From UBA9339 sp964535195 (GTDB lineage: Bacteria; Pseudomonadota; Gammaproteobacteria; UBA9339): DNA of 64,000 nucleotides. Position numbers and translations under genes: made by a program. Shown in pieces: positions 42,953 to 49,639 of the stretch. Position 1 is the first letter of the stretch. Every line of letters begins with the position of its first letter. The notes beneath the pieces are model-generated. The model had not been told where the DNA came from. It worked only from the letters and a program-made list of their open reading frames with translations, and made no database searches. The stretch lies in the NCBI GenBank assembly GCA_964535195.1, contig CAZHSI010000001.1, forward strand, positions 124,001 to 188,000. The letters run 5' to 3'.

Positions 42953-44329
42953 TTACTCTTGTTCTTTCAATGTCTGAATCATCTTGGTCATGACTTGTTT
43001 CGCATCACCATAAACCATACGACATTTATCGTTAAAGAATAAGAGGTTTTCAATTCCTGCATAACCTTTCCCTTTGCCACGTTTGATCACAAAAATTTGT
43101 TTAGAGTAGTCGACGTTTAAAATTGGCATCCCATAAATTGGACTTGCTTTATCGGTTCTGGCTGCTGGATTGACAACGTCATTTGCGCCTAAAACGATTA
43201 CGATGTCAGTAGTTGGAAAGTCATTATTAATGTCTTCCATATCTAAGATGTAATCATAAGGAACGCCAGCTTCAGCAAGCAACACATTCATATGACCCGG
43301 CATTCTTCCTGCTACTGGATGAATAGCAAATTTAACATCAATACCTTTTTCTAAAAGCATCGAGGCTAATTCCCATACCTTTTGTTGCGCTTGTGCCACG
43401 GCCATACCATAGCCTGGAACGAAAATTACTCGGGTAGCATAATTCAGCATCATGGCTGCATCGTCTGCTTCCATTGATTTAATGGTACCCGCTACTTCGG
43501 TGCCACTACTTATACTGCCAAATTTTGTAAAAATGACACTAGCGAGTGATCTATTCATTGCTTTTGCCATGAGTAGAGTTAATAGGGTACCAGCGGAACC
43601 GACGAGGGTGCCAGCGATAATCATGGAGATGTTATTAAGCACAAAACCTTCACAGGCTACAGCAAGCCCCGTAAAAGCATTATAAAGCGAAATTATTACT
43701 GGCATATCTGCGCCACCAATACTCATAGTCATTAAAACGCCATAAGCTAAACTTGCCGCAAAGAACAACATGAGAATAGTTGTGGAATGCCAGAATAATA
43801 GGAGAAAACCTAAGGCTATTGCTGCCCCAAGCACGCTCAGATTGATAATTTGTTGCATGGGGAAATAAATATTTTTTAACCAATCTCTTAACTTAAAGAA
43901 AGCTAAGATACTGCCAGAGAATGAAATACTACCAATTAAGGCGCCACTAGTTGCTAAAAAGAACATTGAGGCAGCCATGTGGTTGGTACTTGGGTCGATG
44001 GTAAACTTCATTAGCTCTGTTGCGGCAATAGCGGCGGCAGCGCCACCACCCATGCCGTTATACATAGCAATCATTTCTGGCATAGCTGTCATTGCTACTT
44101 TTCTTGCAGCAATATAAGCACCAATGGTGCCTAAAAATATTGCGGCAACTATCAGCCAGAAATTATGCATATTGGGAAAGAAAAAAGTTACTAAAACTGT
44201 TAGCAACATACCGATTCCAGCCCATTCGATTCCACTAGTTGCCCTCTTAGGGGAGCTCATACGTTTTAGGCCGAGAATAAATAAAATTGCTGCAGCGAAA
44301 TAGGCTATTTGAATAATAATTTCACGCAT
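42953..44329 (-). CDS. pntB: NAD(P) transhydrogenase subunit beta
   Basis: The membrane and NADP(H)-binding part of the proton-translocating transhydrogenase, which makes NADPH from NADH using the proton gradient. It has 458 aa, with about nine membrane helices in the first 260 residues and then the NADP domain III (VPGYGMAVAQAQ as the nucleotide loop, VIVLGANDVVNPAA). It is third in the pntAA-pntAB-pntB operon. Confidence 0.97.
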   Translation of the reverse strand: MREIIIQIAYFAAAILFILGLKRMSSPKRATSGIEWAGIGMLLTVLVTFFFPNMHNFWLIVAAIFLGTIGAYIAARKVAMTAMPEMIAMYNGMGGGAAAAIAATELMKFTIDPSTNHMAASMFFLATSGALIGSISFSGSILAFFKLRDWLKNIYFPMQQIINLSVLGAAIALGFLLLFWHSTTILMLFFAASLAYGVLMTMSIGGADMPVIISLYNAFTGLAVACEGFVLNNISMIIAGTLVGSAGTLLTLLMAKAMNRSLASVIFTKFGSISSGTEVAGTIKSMEADDAAMMLNYATRVIFVPGYGMAVAQAQQKVWELASMLLEKGIDVKFAIHPVAGRMPGHMNVLLAEAGVPYDYILDMEDINNDFPTTDIVIVLGANDVVNPAARTDKASPIYGMPILNVDYSKQIFVIKRGKGKGYAGIENLLFFNDKCRMVYGDAKQVMTKMIQTLKEQE

Positions 44330-44363
44330 TGTTATTGCCTCTATTCCTTAATTAATGTTGGTT

Positions 44364-44648
44364 TTAATCTTTACTTTTAAACATATCAAGCATTCTCACG
44401 GTAACCACATAACCACCGACGGCATTACCAGTTGCTAGAAGCACGGCTAAAAAGCTAATAACGATTTCTGCAGTTGTAGTGGCATGGCCAAGAGCAATCA
44501 TGGCGCCGATTAGTACTATGCCGTGAATGAAGTTAGAGCCAGACATTAGTGGGGTATGCAGAATAACTGGTACGCGGCTAATCACCTCATATCCGGCAAA
44601 TGCTGCTAAAGTGAATAAATAAATCGCAATGAAGCCATCAATGATCAT
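44364..44648 (-). CDS. pntAB: NAD(P) transhydrogenase subunit alpha part 2
   Basis: A 94-aa membrane subunit with three hydrophobic helices, corresponding to the C-terminal membrane part of E. coli PntA. Motifs: GYEVISRVPVILHTPLMSGSN followed by FIHGIVLIGA. In this genome, as in Rhodospirillum and several Legionellales and Rickettsiales, alpha is split into two genes. It overlaps pntAA by 4 nt (ATGA) and precedes pntB by 34 nt. Confidence 0.95.
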   Translation of the reverse strand: MIIDGFIAIYLFTLAAFAGYEVISRVPVILHTPLMSGSNFIHGIVLIGAMIALGHATTTAEIVISFLAVLLATGNAVGGYVVTVRMLDMFKSKD

Positions 44649-45772
44649 AGTTTATCTCCCAATAGTTTTTGAACCTGAGCATGTTTAATGACACCATCAT
44701 GAGTTACGACTGAACCCGCAATAATTTCATCATTCCAGTCTAAATTTATGGCGTTATCTTTAATCATCAAGCCTAATAAATTTATCAAGTTACGTGCATA
44801 CATTTCGCTAGCATGAATGGCCATAGTGCTTGAAATGTTAACTGGGCCAACTATTGTAATATCGTTATGGTTAATAACTTCGCCGGGTTTGGTTAGTTCG
44901 CAGTTACCACCCATTTCTGCCAAGGTATCGACGATGACCGCACCTGGCTTCATCGCTGCGACCATCTCTTTGGTTAAAATTTTCGGTGCCGATTTTCCAG
45001 GTACGCCAGCAGTTGTGATAACAACATCACAGGTAGCAATATGTTTTTTTAAAGCCTCAGCTTGCTTGGTTTTTTCTTCAGCAGTTAATTCACGAGCATA
45101 ACCACCCGCACCAACTGCTTGCACACCAGTATCAACGAATTTCGCACCTAAAGATTCAGCTTGTTCTTTAGTGTCGGGGCGTACATCGTAAGCGCTAACT
45201 TGAGCACCTAAGCGTTTTGCGGTAGCAATTGCCTGCAGGCCGGCAACACCAACGCCGATAATAAATACTTTCGCTGGCCGTATTGAACCTGCCGCAGTGG
45301 TTAACATGGGAAAAAAGAATCTGCTGTTATCTGCTGCTAGCAGGACTGCTTTATAGCCCATAATAGTTGCTTGTGATGAGAGGGCATCCATATCTTGCGC
45401 TCTTGATATACGTGGCACAAGTTCCATAGCAAAGCTGGTAATTTTCTTTTCTAGTAACTTATTTACGGCGCCGATATTGAGGTGTGGATATAAAAATGAG
45501 ATAAGGATTGAATTATCTTTCATTTGAGTCACTTCAGCTTCAGTTGGTGGCTGTACTTTAATAACTACATCACAGTCATAGAGTTCAGATGCACTTGTTA
45601 CGATTGTAGTGTCTTTGTACAAAAGATCTTGTGCATGAATACCAACGCCTGCGCTATGTTGAACTTTTATGGTTATACCGAGCTTGATTAGTCGACCAAC
45701 CAAACCAGGAGTCATAGCTACACGCAACTCCCCAGGCAGGGTTTCTTTGGGAACGGCAATTGTTATTGACAT
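44645..45772 (-). CDS. pntAA: NAD(P) transhydrogenase subunit alpha part 1
   Basis: The soluble NAD(H)-binding domain I, 375 aa, related to alanine dehydrogenase. It begins MSITIAVPKET. The dinucleotide fold is at about residues 170-195 (GVGVAGLQAIATAKRLGA) and the family segment RAQDMDALSSQA is present. It is the first gene of the operon. AAAAAGGA precedes the ATG. A TATAAT box lies 30-35 bp upstream, overlapped or bordered by a near-perfect palindrome, so the operon may be repressor-controlled. Confidence 0.97.
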   Translation of the reverse strand: MSITIAVPKETLPGELRVAMTPGLVGRLIKLGITIKVQHSAGVGIHAQDLLYKDTTIVTSASELYDCDVVIKVQPPTEAEVTQMKDNSILISFLYPHLNIGAVNKLLEKKITSFAMELVPRISRAQDMDALSSQATIMGYKAVLLAADNSRFFFPMLTTAAGSIRPAKVFIIGVGVAGLQAIATAKRLGAQVSAYDVRPDTKEQAESLGAKFVDTGVQAVGAGGYARELTAEEKTKQAEALKKHIATCDVVITTAGVPGKSAPKILTKEMVAAMKPGAVIVDTLAEMGGNCELTKPGEVINHNDITIVGPVNISSTMAIHASEMYARNLINLLGLMIKDNAINLDWNDEIIAGSVVTHDGVIKHAQVQKLLGDKL

Positions 45773-45801
45773 TATTTTATTTCCTTTTTCAATTTAATAA
45801 A

Positions 45802-45829
45802 ATTATATCTAGGGTTACCGTGACCCTAG
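45802..45829 (-). promoter_or_regulatory. pnt operon promoter with palindromic operator candidate
   Basis: On the minus strand a perfect TATAAT (45802-45807) sits about 30 bp before pntAA. Immediately upstream, 45809-45829 is a 21-bp dyad (CTAGGGT and ACCCTAG arms; inner bases also nearly symmetric) filling the usual -35/spacer region. No good -35 hexamer is present, which suits a regulated promoter. The alternative is a terminator stem for rne, but no T-run follows. Confidence 0.5.
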
Positions 45830-45857
45830 GCAAAGGACGCCAAAAATTTGAGCTATA

Positions 45858-45879
45858 CATGGTTAACCGGTTAACCATG
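45858..45879. repeat. Perfect 22-bp palindrome between rne and pntAA
   Basis: The half-site CATGGTTAACC is followed at once by its exact reverse complement. It lies 24 bp after the rne stop codon and about 85 bp before pntAA. It could be a protein-binding site or an RNA stem stabilising the rne 3' end. Confidence 0.6.
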
Positions 45880-45902
45880 CTGAACAGTTGTTACTTTTTT
45901 AA

Positions 45903-48011
45903 CTATTCCACATTACTGTTTTGATCATTTTGGTCCTTATGGTTGGTGTTTTCTTTATTATTGCCATTATAAGAAGGATTTTCATTATAAAAAGGCTGTT
46001 TTAAAGGTTCAACCAGCTTTTCTTGAGGTTTGTCTTGAGTAGGGTGATGATCGTTGATTTTGTTAATGTGTTCGTGGGCTGGGGTTGGGAAATCCTCTTT
46101 TACTTTCTCTGCCGTTAATTCGGGATAAGTGCCGCTATTATCACGTAACTGAGTTCGATGAGTGTGTTGGATCCGATCTCTGGTGCGGTCACCCCGATTA
46201 CGCCCTTTGTACTCAGGGCGTCTATGACGAAATTTTTTCGAGCCACGCATAGGTTTTTGACTATCTTTGGTAGCAGATGTTTTCGTTGTGTCAACAGAGG
46301 TTTTTATTGGGGAGGTTGCCAACGACCCAGTTGTTTCCGGTTTTTTAAAAATGTTATCAAAAATGCTTTTTACTTGACCTAAGATCCCGGTGGTAATAGG
46401 TTTTTTGGTTACTGCCGTTTGAGCAACAACTGGAGGTTTTTCTGCAGGGCGGGGCGCTGCTTCTTTTTTTTCTGGCGTTTTTAGATTAAATGAAGCTGCT
46501 AATTTATAACTTACTTCTCGATTTTTAGACACTTCATGGGTACGAATACGCTTGATGTGGTACTGAGGAGTCTCTAAGTCTTGGTTAGGTAATATGGTTA
46601 CACTAACTCCTTGACGAGTGGCAATCTCTACTATTGTTTCACGACGTTCATTCAAAATGAAAGTGGCTAACTCTATTGGTAGTTGTGCTTGGATTTCAGC
46701 AGTATCCTCTTTGATCGCTTCTTCTTCAATGATACGGACGATTGAAGATGCTAAGGATTCAGTGCTTCTGATGGCGCCTTGACCATCACAGCGTGGGCAC
46801 GTTATTTGGCTTGCAGAGCCCAAATGGGTGCGTAAGCGTTGGCGTGACATTTCTAAGAGACCAAAACGGGTTATGTGGCCAATTTGAACTCTAGCCCGAT
46901 CATTTTCTAAAGCCTCTTTTAGTTTGTGGCTGATGGCGCGCTGGTTTTTAATTTGTGACATGTCAATAAAGTCGATAACAATTAAACCACCGATGTCGCG
47001 TAATCGCAGTTGTCGCGCTATTTCTTCAGCAGCTTCGAGGTTGGTGTTGAGCGCAGTTTCTTCAATGTCACTCCCACCGGTTGCCTTTGCAGAATTGACG
47101 TCAATGCTTACTAGTGCTTCGGTGTGGTCGATCGATATTGAGCCACCTGATGGTAATTTGACAACACGCTGATAGGCAGTTTCTATTTGTTTTTCGATTT
47201 GATAAAAACTAAATAGTGGCACTTTGTTTTTATAAAGATTTATTTTATCAATAAAGTCAGGTTTAACTTCCTCGATATATTTTTTGGTTTTTTCAAAGAG
47301 GTCCTCTTTATCTACAAGAATTTCAATGATATCTTGGCGTAAATAATCACGGATGGCGCGCATGACGGCATCACCTTCTTGGTAGATGAGACAAGGAGGT
47401 TTATTTTGTAAGCCAGCTGCTTCAATTGCTTGCCAACGGCGTAATAGTGAATCTAAATCCCACTTTAGTTCACTTTGTGATTTTCCAGTGCCAGCAGTAC
47501 GAACAATAAGTCCCATCCCCTCAGGAACTGCTAAATTGTGGAGGGAATCGCGCATTTCATCCCGTTCTTTACCTTCAATTCTACGAGAAACGCCACCGAC
47601 GCGAGGATTATTCGGCATTAATACTAAATACGACCCAGCCAGGCTAATAAATGTAGTTAATGCTGCTCCTTTGCTGCCCCGTTCCTCTTTATCAATTTGT
47701 ACTAATAGTTCCTGACCTTCAGTGAGCACGTCTTTAATACCAAGGCGAGAAAATGGTTCATTAGGTGCGCCAGGCTTAAAACAGGAGCGTGCAACCTCTT
47801 TGAAGGGTAAAAAACCGTGACGCTCAGCGCCGTAATCAATAAAGGCAGCCTCTAAGCTTGGTTCTATGCGTGAGACCTTGCCTTTATATATATTGGCTTT
47901 TTTTTGTTCGAATCCAGGTTGTTCAATATCAAGATCATACAAGGTTTGTCCTTTGATTAAAGCAACACGCACCTCATCCGCTTGAGTTGCGCTGATTAAC
48001 ATTTTATTCAT
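45903..48011 (-). CDS. rne: Ribonuclease E
   Basis: The main endoribonuclease of mRNA decay and of tRNA/rRNA processing. The N-terminal catalytic half is well conserved: an S1 domain (KANIYKGKVSRIEPSLEAAF), the DNase I-like catalytic Asp residues in VSIDVNSAK and VIDFIDM, and the zinc-link CPRCDGQG. Residues from about 500 on are low-complexity, rich in Lys/Arg/Pro/Asn/Gln (KFRHRRPEYKGRNRGDR), like the RNA-binding/degradosome scaffold half but short. The 702-aa total is intermediate between RNase G (about 490) and E. coli RNase E (1061). The start MNKMLISATQADEVRVAL matches the family. Confidence 0.96.
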   Translation of the reverse strand: MNKMLISATQADEVRVALIKGQTLYDLDIEQPGFEQKKANIYKGKVSRIEPSLEAAFIDYGAERHGFLPFKEVARSCFKPGAPNEPFSRLGIKDVLTEGQELLVQIDKEERGSKGAALTTFISLAGSYLVLMPNNPRVGGVSRRIEGKERDEMRDSLHNLAVPEGMGLIVRTAGTGKSQSELKWDLDSLLRRWQAIEAAGLQNKPPCLIYQEGDAVMRAIRDYLRQDIIEILVDKEDLFEKTKKYIEEVKPDFIDKINLYKNKVPLFSFYQIEKQIETAYQRVVKLPSGGSISIDHTEALVSIDVNSAKATGGSDIEETALNTNLEAAEEIARQLRLRDIGGLIVIDFIDMSQIKNQRAISHKLKEALENDRARVQIGHITRFGLLEMSRQRLRTHLGSASQITCPRCDGQGAIRSTESLASSIVRIIEEEAIKEDTAEIQAQLPIELATFILNERRETIVEIATRQGVSVTILPNQDLETPQYHIKRIRTHEVSKNREVSYKLAASFNLKTPEKKEAAPRPAEKPPVVAQTAVTKKPITTGILGQVKSIFDNIFKKPETTGSLATSPIKTSVDTTKTSATKDSQKPMRGSKKFRHRRPEYKGRNRGDRTRDRIQHTHRTQLRDNSGTYPELTAEKVKEDFPTPAHEHINKINDHHPTQDKPQEKLVEPLKQPFYNENPSYNGNNKENTNHKDQNDQNSNVE

Positions 48012-48319
48012 TTTAAATACTCTTATAAATAAGAGGCACTTTTTTGTTACTTTTTTGTTTATGTAAACTTAGATAGATTAAGTGTGTTAAAAGTGTACTC
48101 TTGTAAATTTGTGTCCCGAGGGAATATTATTTTTTTGTAACCCTCGCTTATGTAAGCTTTCTATAATTTGTATGTAAAAAACCGTACAATCAATAAATTA
48201 TACGTGTTATTTTCTTTACAACTACTAATCCTGAAGCTTGGTGCTTAAGTTACTATTAAAGCTGAAAAAATGCAACTGAAATTAGTAATTTTTGATATAC
48301 TGCGGTAGAAAGGTTGCCT
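48012..48319. other. Divergent rne / rluC intergenic region
   Basis: About 310 bp containing the leaders of both genes. In E. coli rne has a long autoregulatory 5' UTR, and an equivalent could lie here, but I cannot fold a convincing counterpart by eye. The order rne-rluC divergent is conserved in gammaproteobacteria. Confidence 0.5.
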
Positions 48320-49462
48320 ATGAGAAAAATATTAACGTCTAAAAAAACCATGCCATGGCCTGGCTATTCTAATGAACAAAAACGCCGTCATCGCAAGCAA
48401 GGTGGTGTTTCTTGTCATCACCTAAGTCATCGTAAATCAGGCGCTTTTTATCCTGCGTGGCAATCCAGAACCAACAAAGCTCTTAATGATGAGGTCATGG
48501 CTCATACCCATGGCGAAGCTAAGAAGCCTACTATTTCTAATTTAAAATCTTCTACAATAATGGTTGATGAGAATTTTGCTGAACAACGTCTAGACAATTT
48601 TTTATTCAATAAACTTAAAGCGGTACCCAAAAGTCGTATCTATCGTATGTTACGTGGTGGTGAAGTGCGAGTTAACAAGAAAAGGGTAAAGCCGTCGTAT
48701 AAAATCCAAGCCAATGATGTTGTTAGGGTGCCACCTTTTTGGGTTGATGCTACCCCAAGTCATAATAAAAAACCCACGGTTAGTCTTACGAAGCTGTTGC
48801 TTGATGCAATTATTTTTGAAGACAATAGGATCTTAGTTATTAATAAGCCTATTGGTGTGGCGGCGCATGGTGGCAGTGGCATTAGTTTTGGGGTGATTGA
48901 AACTTTAAGAGCTGCAAAAAGTGATTTTGAAAACCTAGAACTTGTGCATCGCCTTGATCGTGATACCTCAGGCTGTTTAATTTTGGCTAAAAAAAGAAGC
49001 GCTCTCCGTGAGCTACATAGATTAATTGTGGCAGGGAAGATTTTGAAAAAATATATTCTCCTAGTTAAAGGCAAATGGCAAGATGGGGAAAAGGTTGTTG
49101 ACCTGCCTCTTCTTAAAAATCAACTAAGTTCTGGTGAGAGGATCGTTACAGTTAATAGGGAGGGAAAGAGATCGGTGACTATTTTTCGTCCTCTCAAAGT
49201 GGGTGAAATGGCTTCCTTGGTCGAAGCCGAGTTAAAAACTGGGCGTACCCATCAAATTAGGGTGCATGCGGCGGCGATTGGCTATCCTATAGCTGGTGAT
49301 GACAAATATGGGGACAAGGAGTTTAATAATCAAATGAAAAAACGTGGCTTAAAGCGATTATTTCTCCACGCCGAAAAGATCGGTTTTTGTTGGGAGACAG
49401 GCGAAAGGGTTGAGTTTACGGCTAAACCAGATAATGACCATTTCGACCGAGCCGTAATGTAG
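48320..49462 (+). CDS. rluC: 23S rRNA pseudouridine synthase RluC, with N-terminal extension
   Basis: Makes pseudouridines 955, 2504 and 2580 in 23S rRNA. An S4 RNA-binding domain (RLDNFLFNKLKAVPKSRIYR, RGGEVRVNKKRVKP) precedes the catalytic domain with HRLDRDTSG (catalytic Asp) and the end motif GRTHQIRVHA. From the ATG at 48320 the protein has 380 aa, some 60 more than E. coli RluC (319). The extra residues 1-75 are basic, His/Lys-rich and unlike the family (MPWPGYSNEQKRRHRKQ). Alternative starts with normal length are the ATGs at 48497 and 48560; GAGG lies close before 48497. Divergent from rne. Confidence 0.93.
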   Translation: MRKILTSKKTMPWPGYSNEQKRRHRKQGGVSCHHLSHRKSGAFYPAWQSRTNKALNDEVMAHTHGEAKKPTISNLKSSTIMVDENFAEQRLDNFLFNKLKAVPKSRIYRMLRGGEVRVNKKRVKPSYKIQANDVVRVPPFWVDATPSHNKKPTVSLTKLLLDAIIFEDNRILVINKPIGVAAHGGSGISFGVIETLRAAKSDFENLELVHRLDRDTSGCLILAKKRSALRELHRLIVAGKILKKYILLVKGKWQDGEKVVDLPLLKNQLSSGERIVTVNREGKRSVTIFRPLKVGEMASLVEAELKTGRTHQIRVHAAAIGYPIAGDDKYGDKEFNNQMKKRGLKRLFLHAEKIGFCWETGERVEFTAKPDNDHFDRAVM

Positions 49463-49469
49463 TTAGTAT

Positions 49470-49554
49470 AATTGCATAAGCAAGCGAGCAATGAAGCAGT
49501 CCGGTGTTTTTGAGCTTTTTGGATTGTTCACTGCTCGTTCTTTGTATTAATGAC
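49470..49554. repeat. Degenerate palindromic intergenic repeat, copy 1
   Basis: The left arm (CAAGCGAGCAATGAAGCAGTCC) and right arm (GGATTGTTCACTGCTCGTTC... to TTAATGAC) are imperfect reverse complements. The consensus resembles GTCATTGCGA...GAAGCAATCC and its complement. Related copies are at 59300 and 62353. It lies between rluC and its terminator. Confidence 0.6.
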
Positions 49555-49579
49555 AGAGGGGTAATGAAGTATATGTCGT

Positions 49580-49623
49580 CGCGAACTACTCAGTCTGTAG
49601 TGGAGTAGTTCGCGCCCTTTTTT
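49580..49623 (+). terminator. Rho-independent terminator after rluC
   Basis: A perfect 12-bp stem CGCGAACTACTC / GAGTAGTTCGCG (49580-49591, 49602-49613), then CCC and six T. The stem is symmetric, so it may also serve the convergent gene ending at 49640, although the T-run favours the plus strand. Confidence 0.85.
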
Positions 49624-49639
49624 AACCCAATAAATGCTC

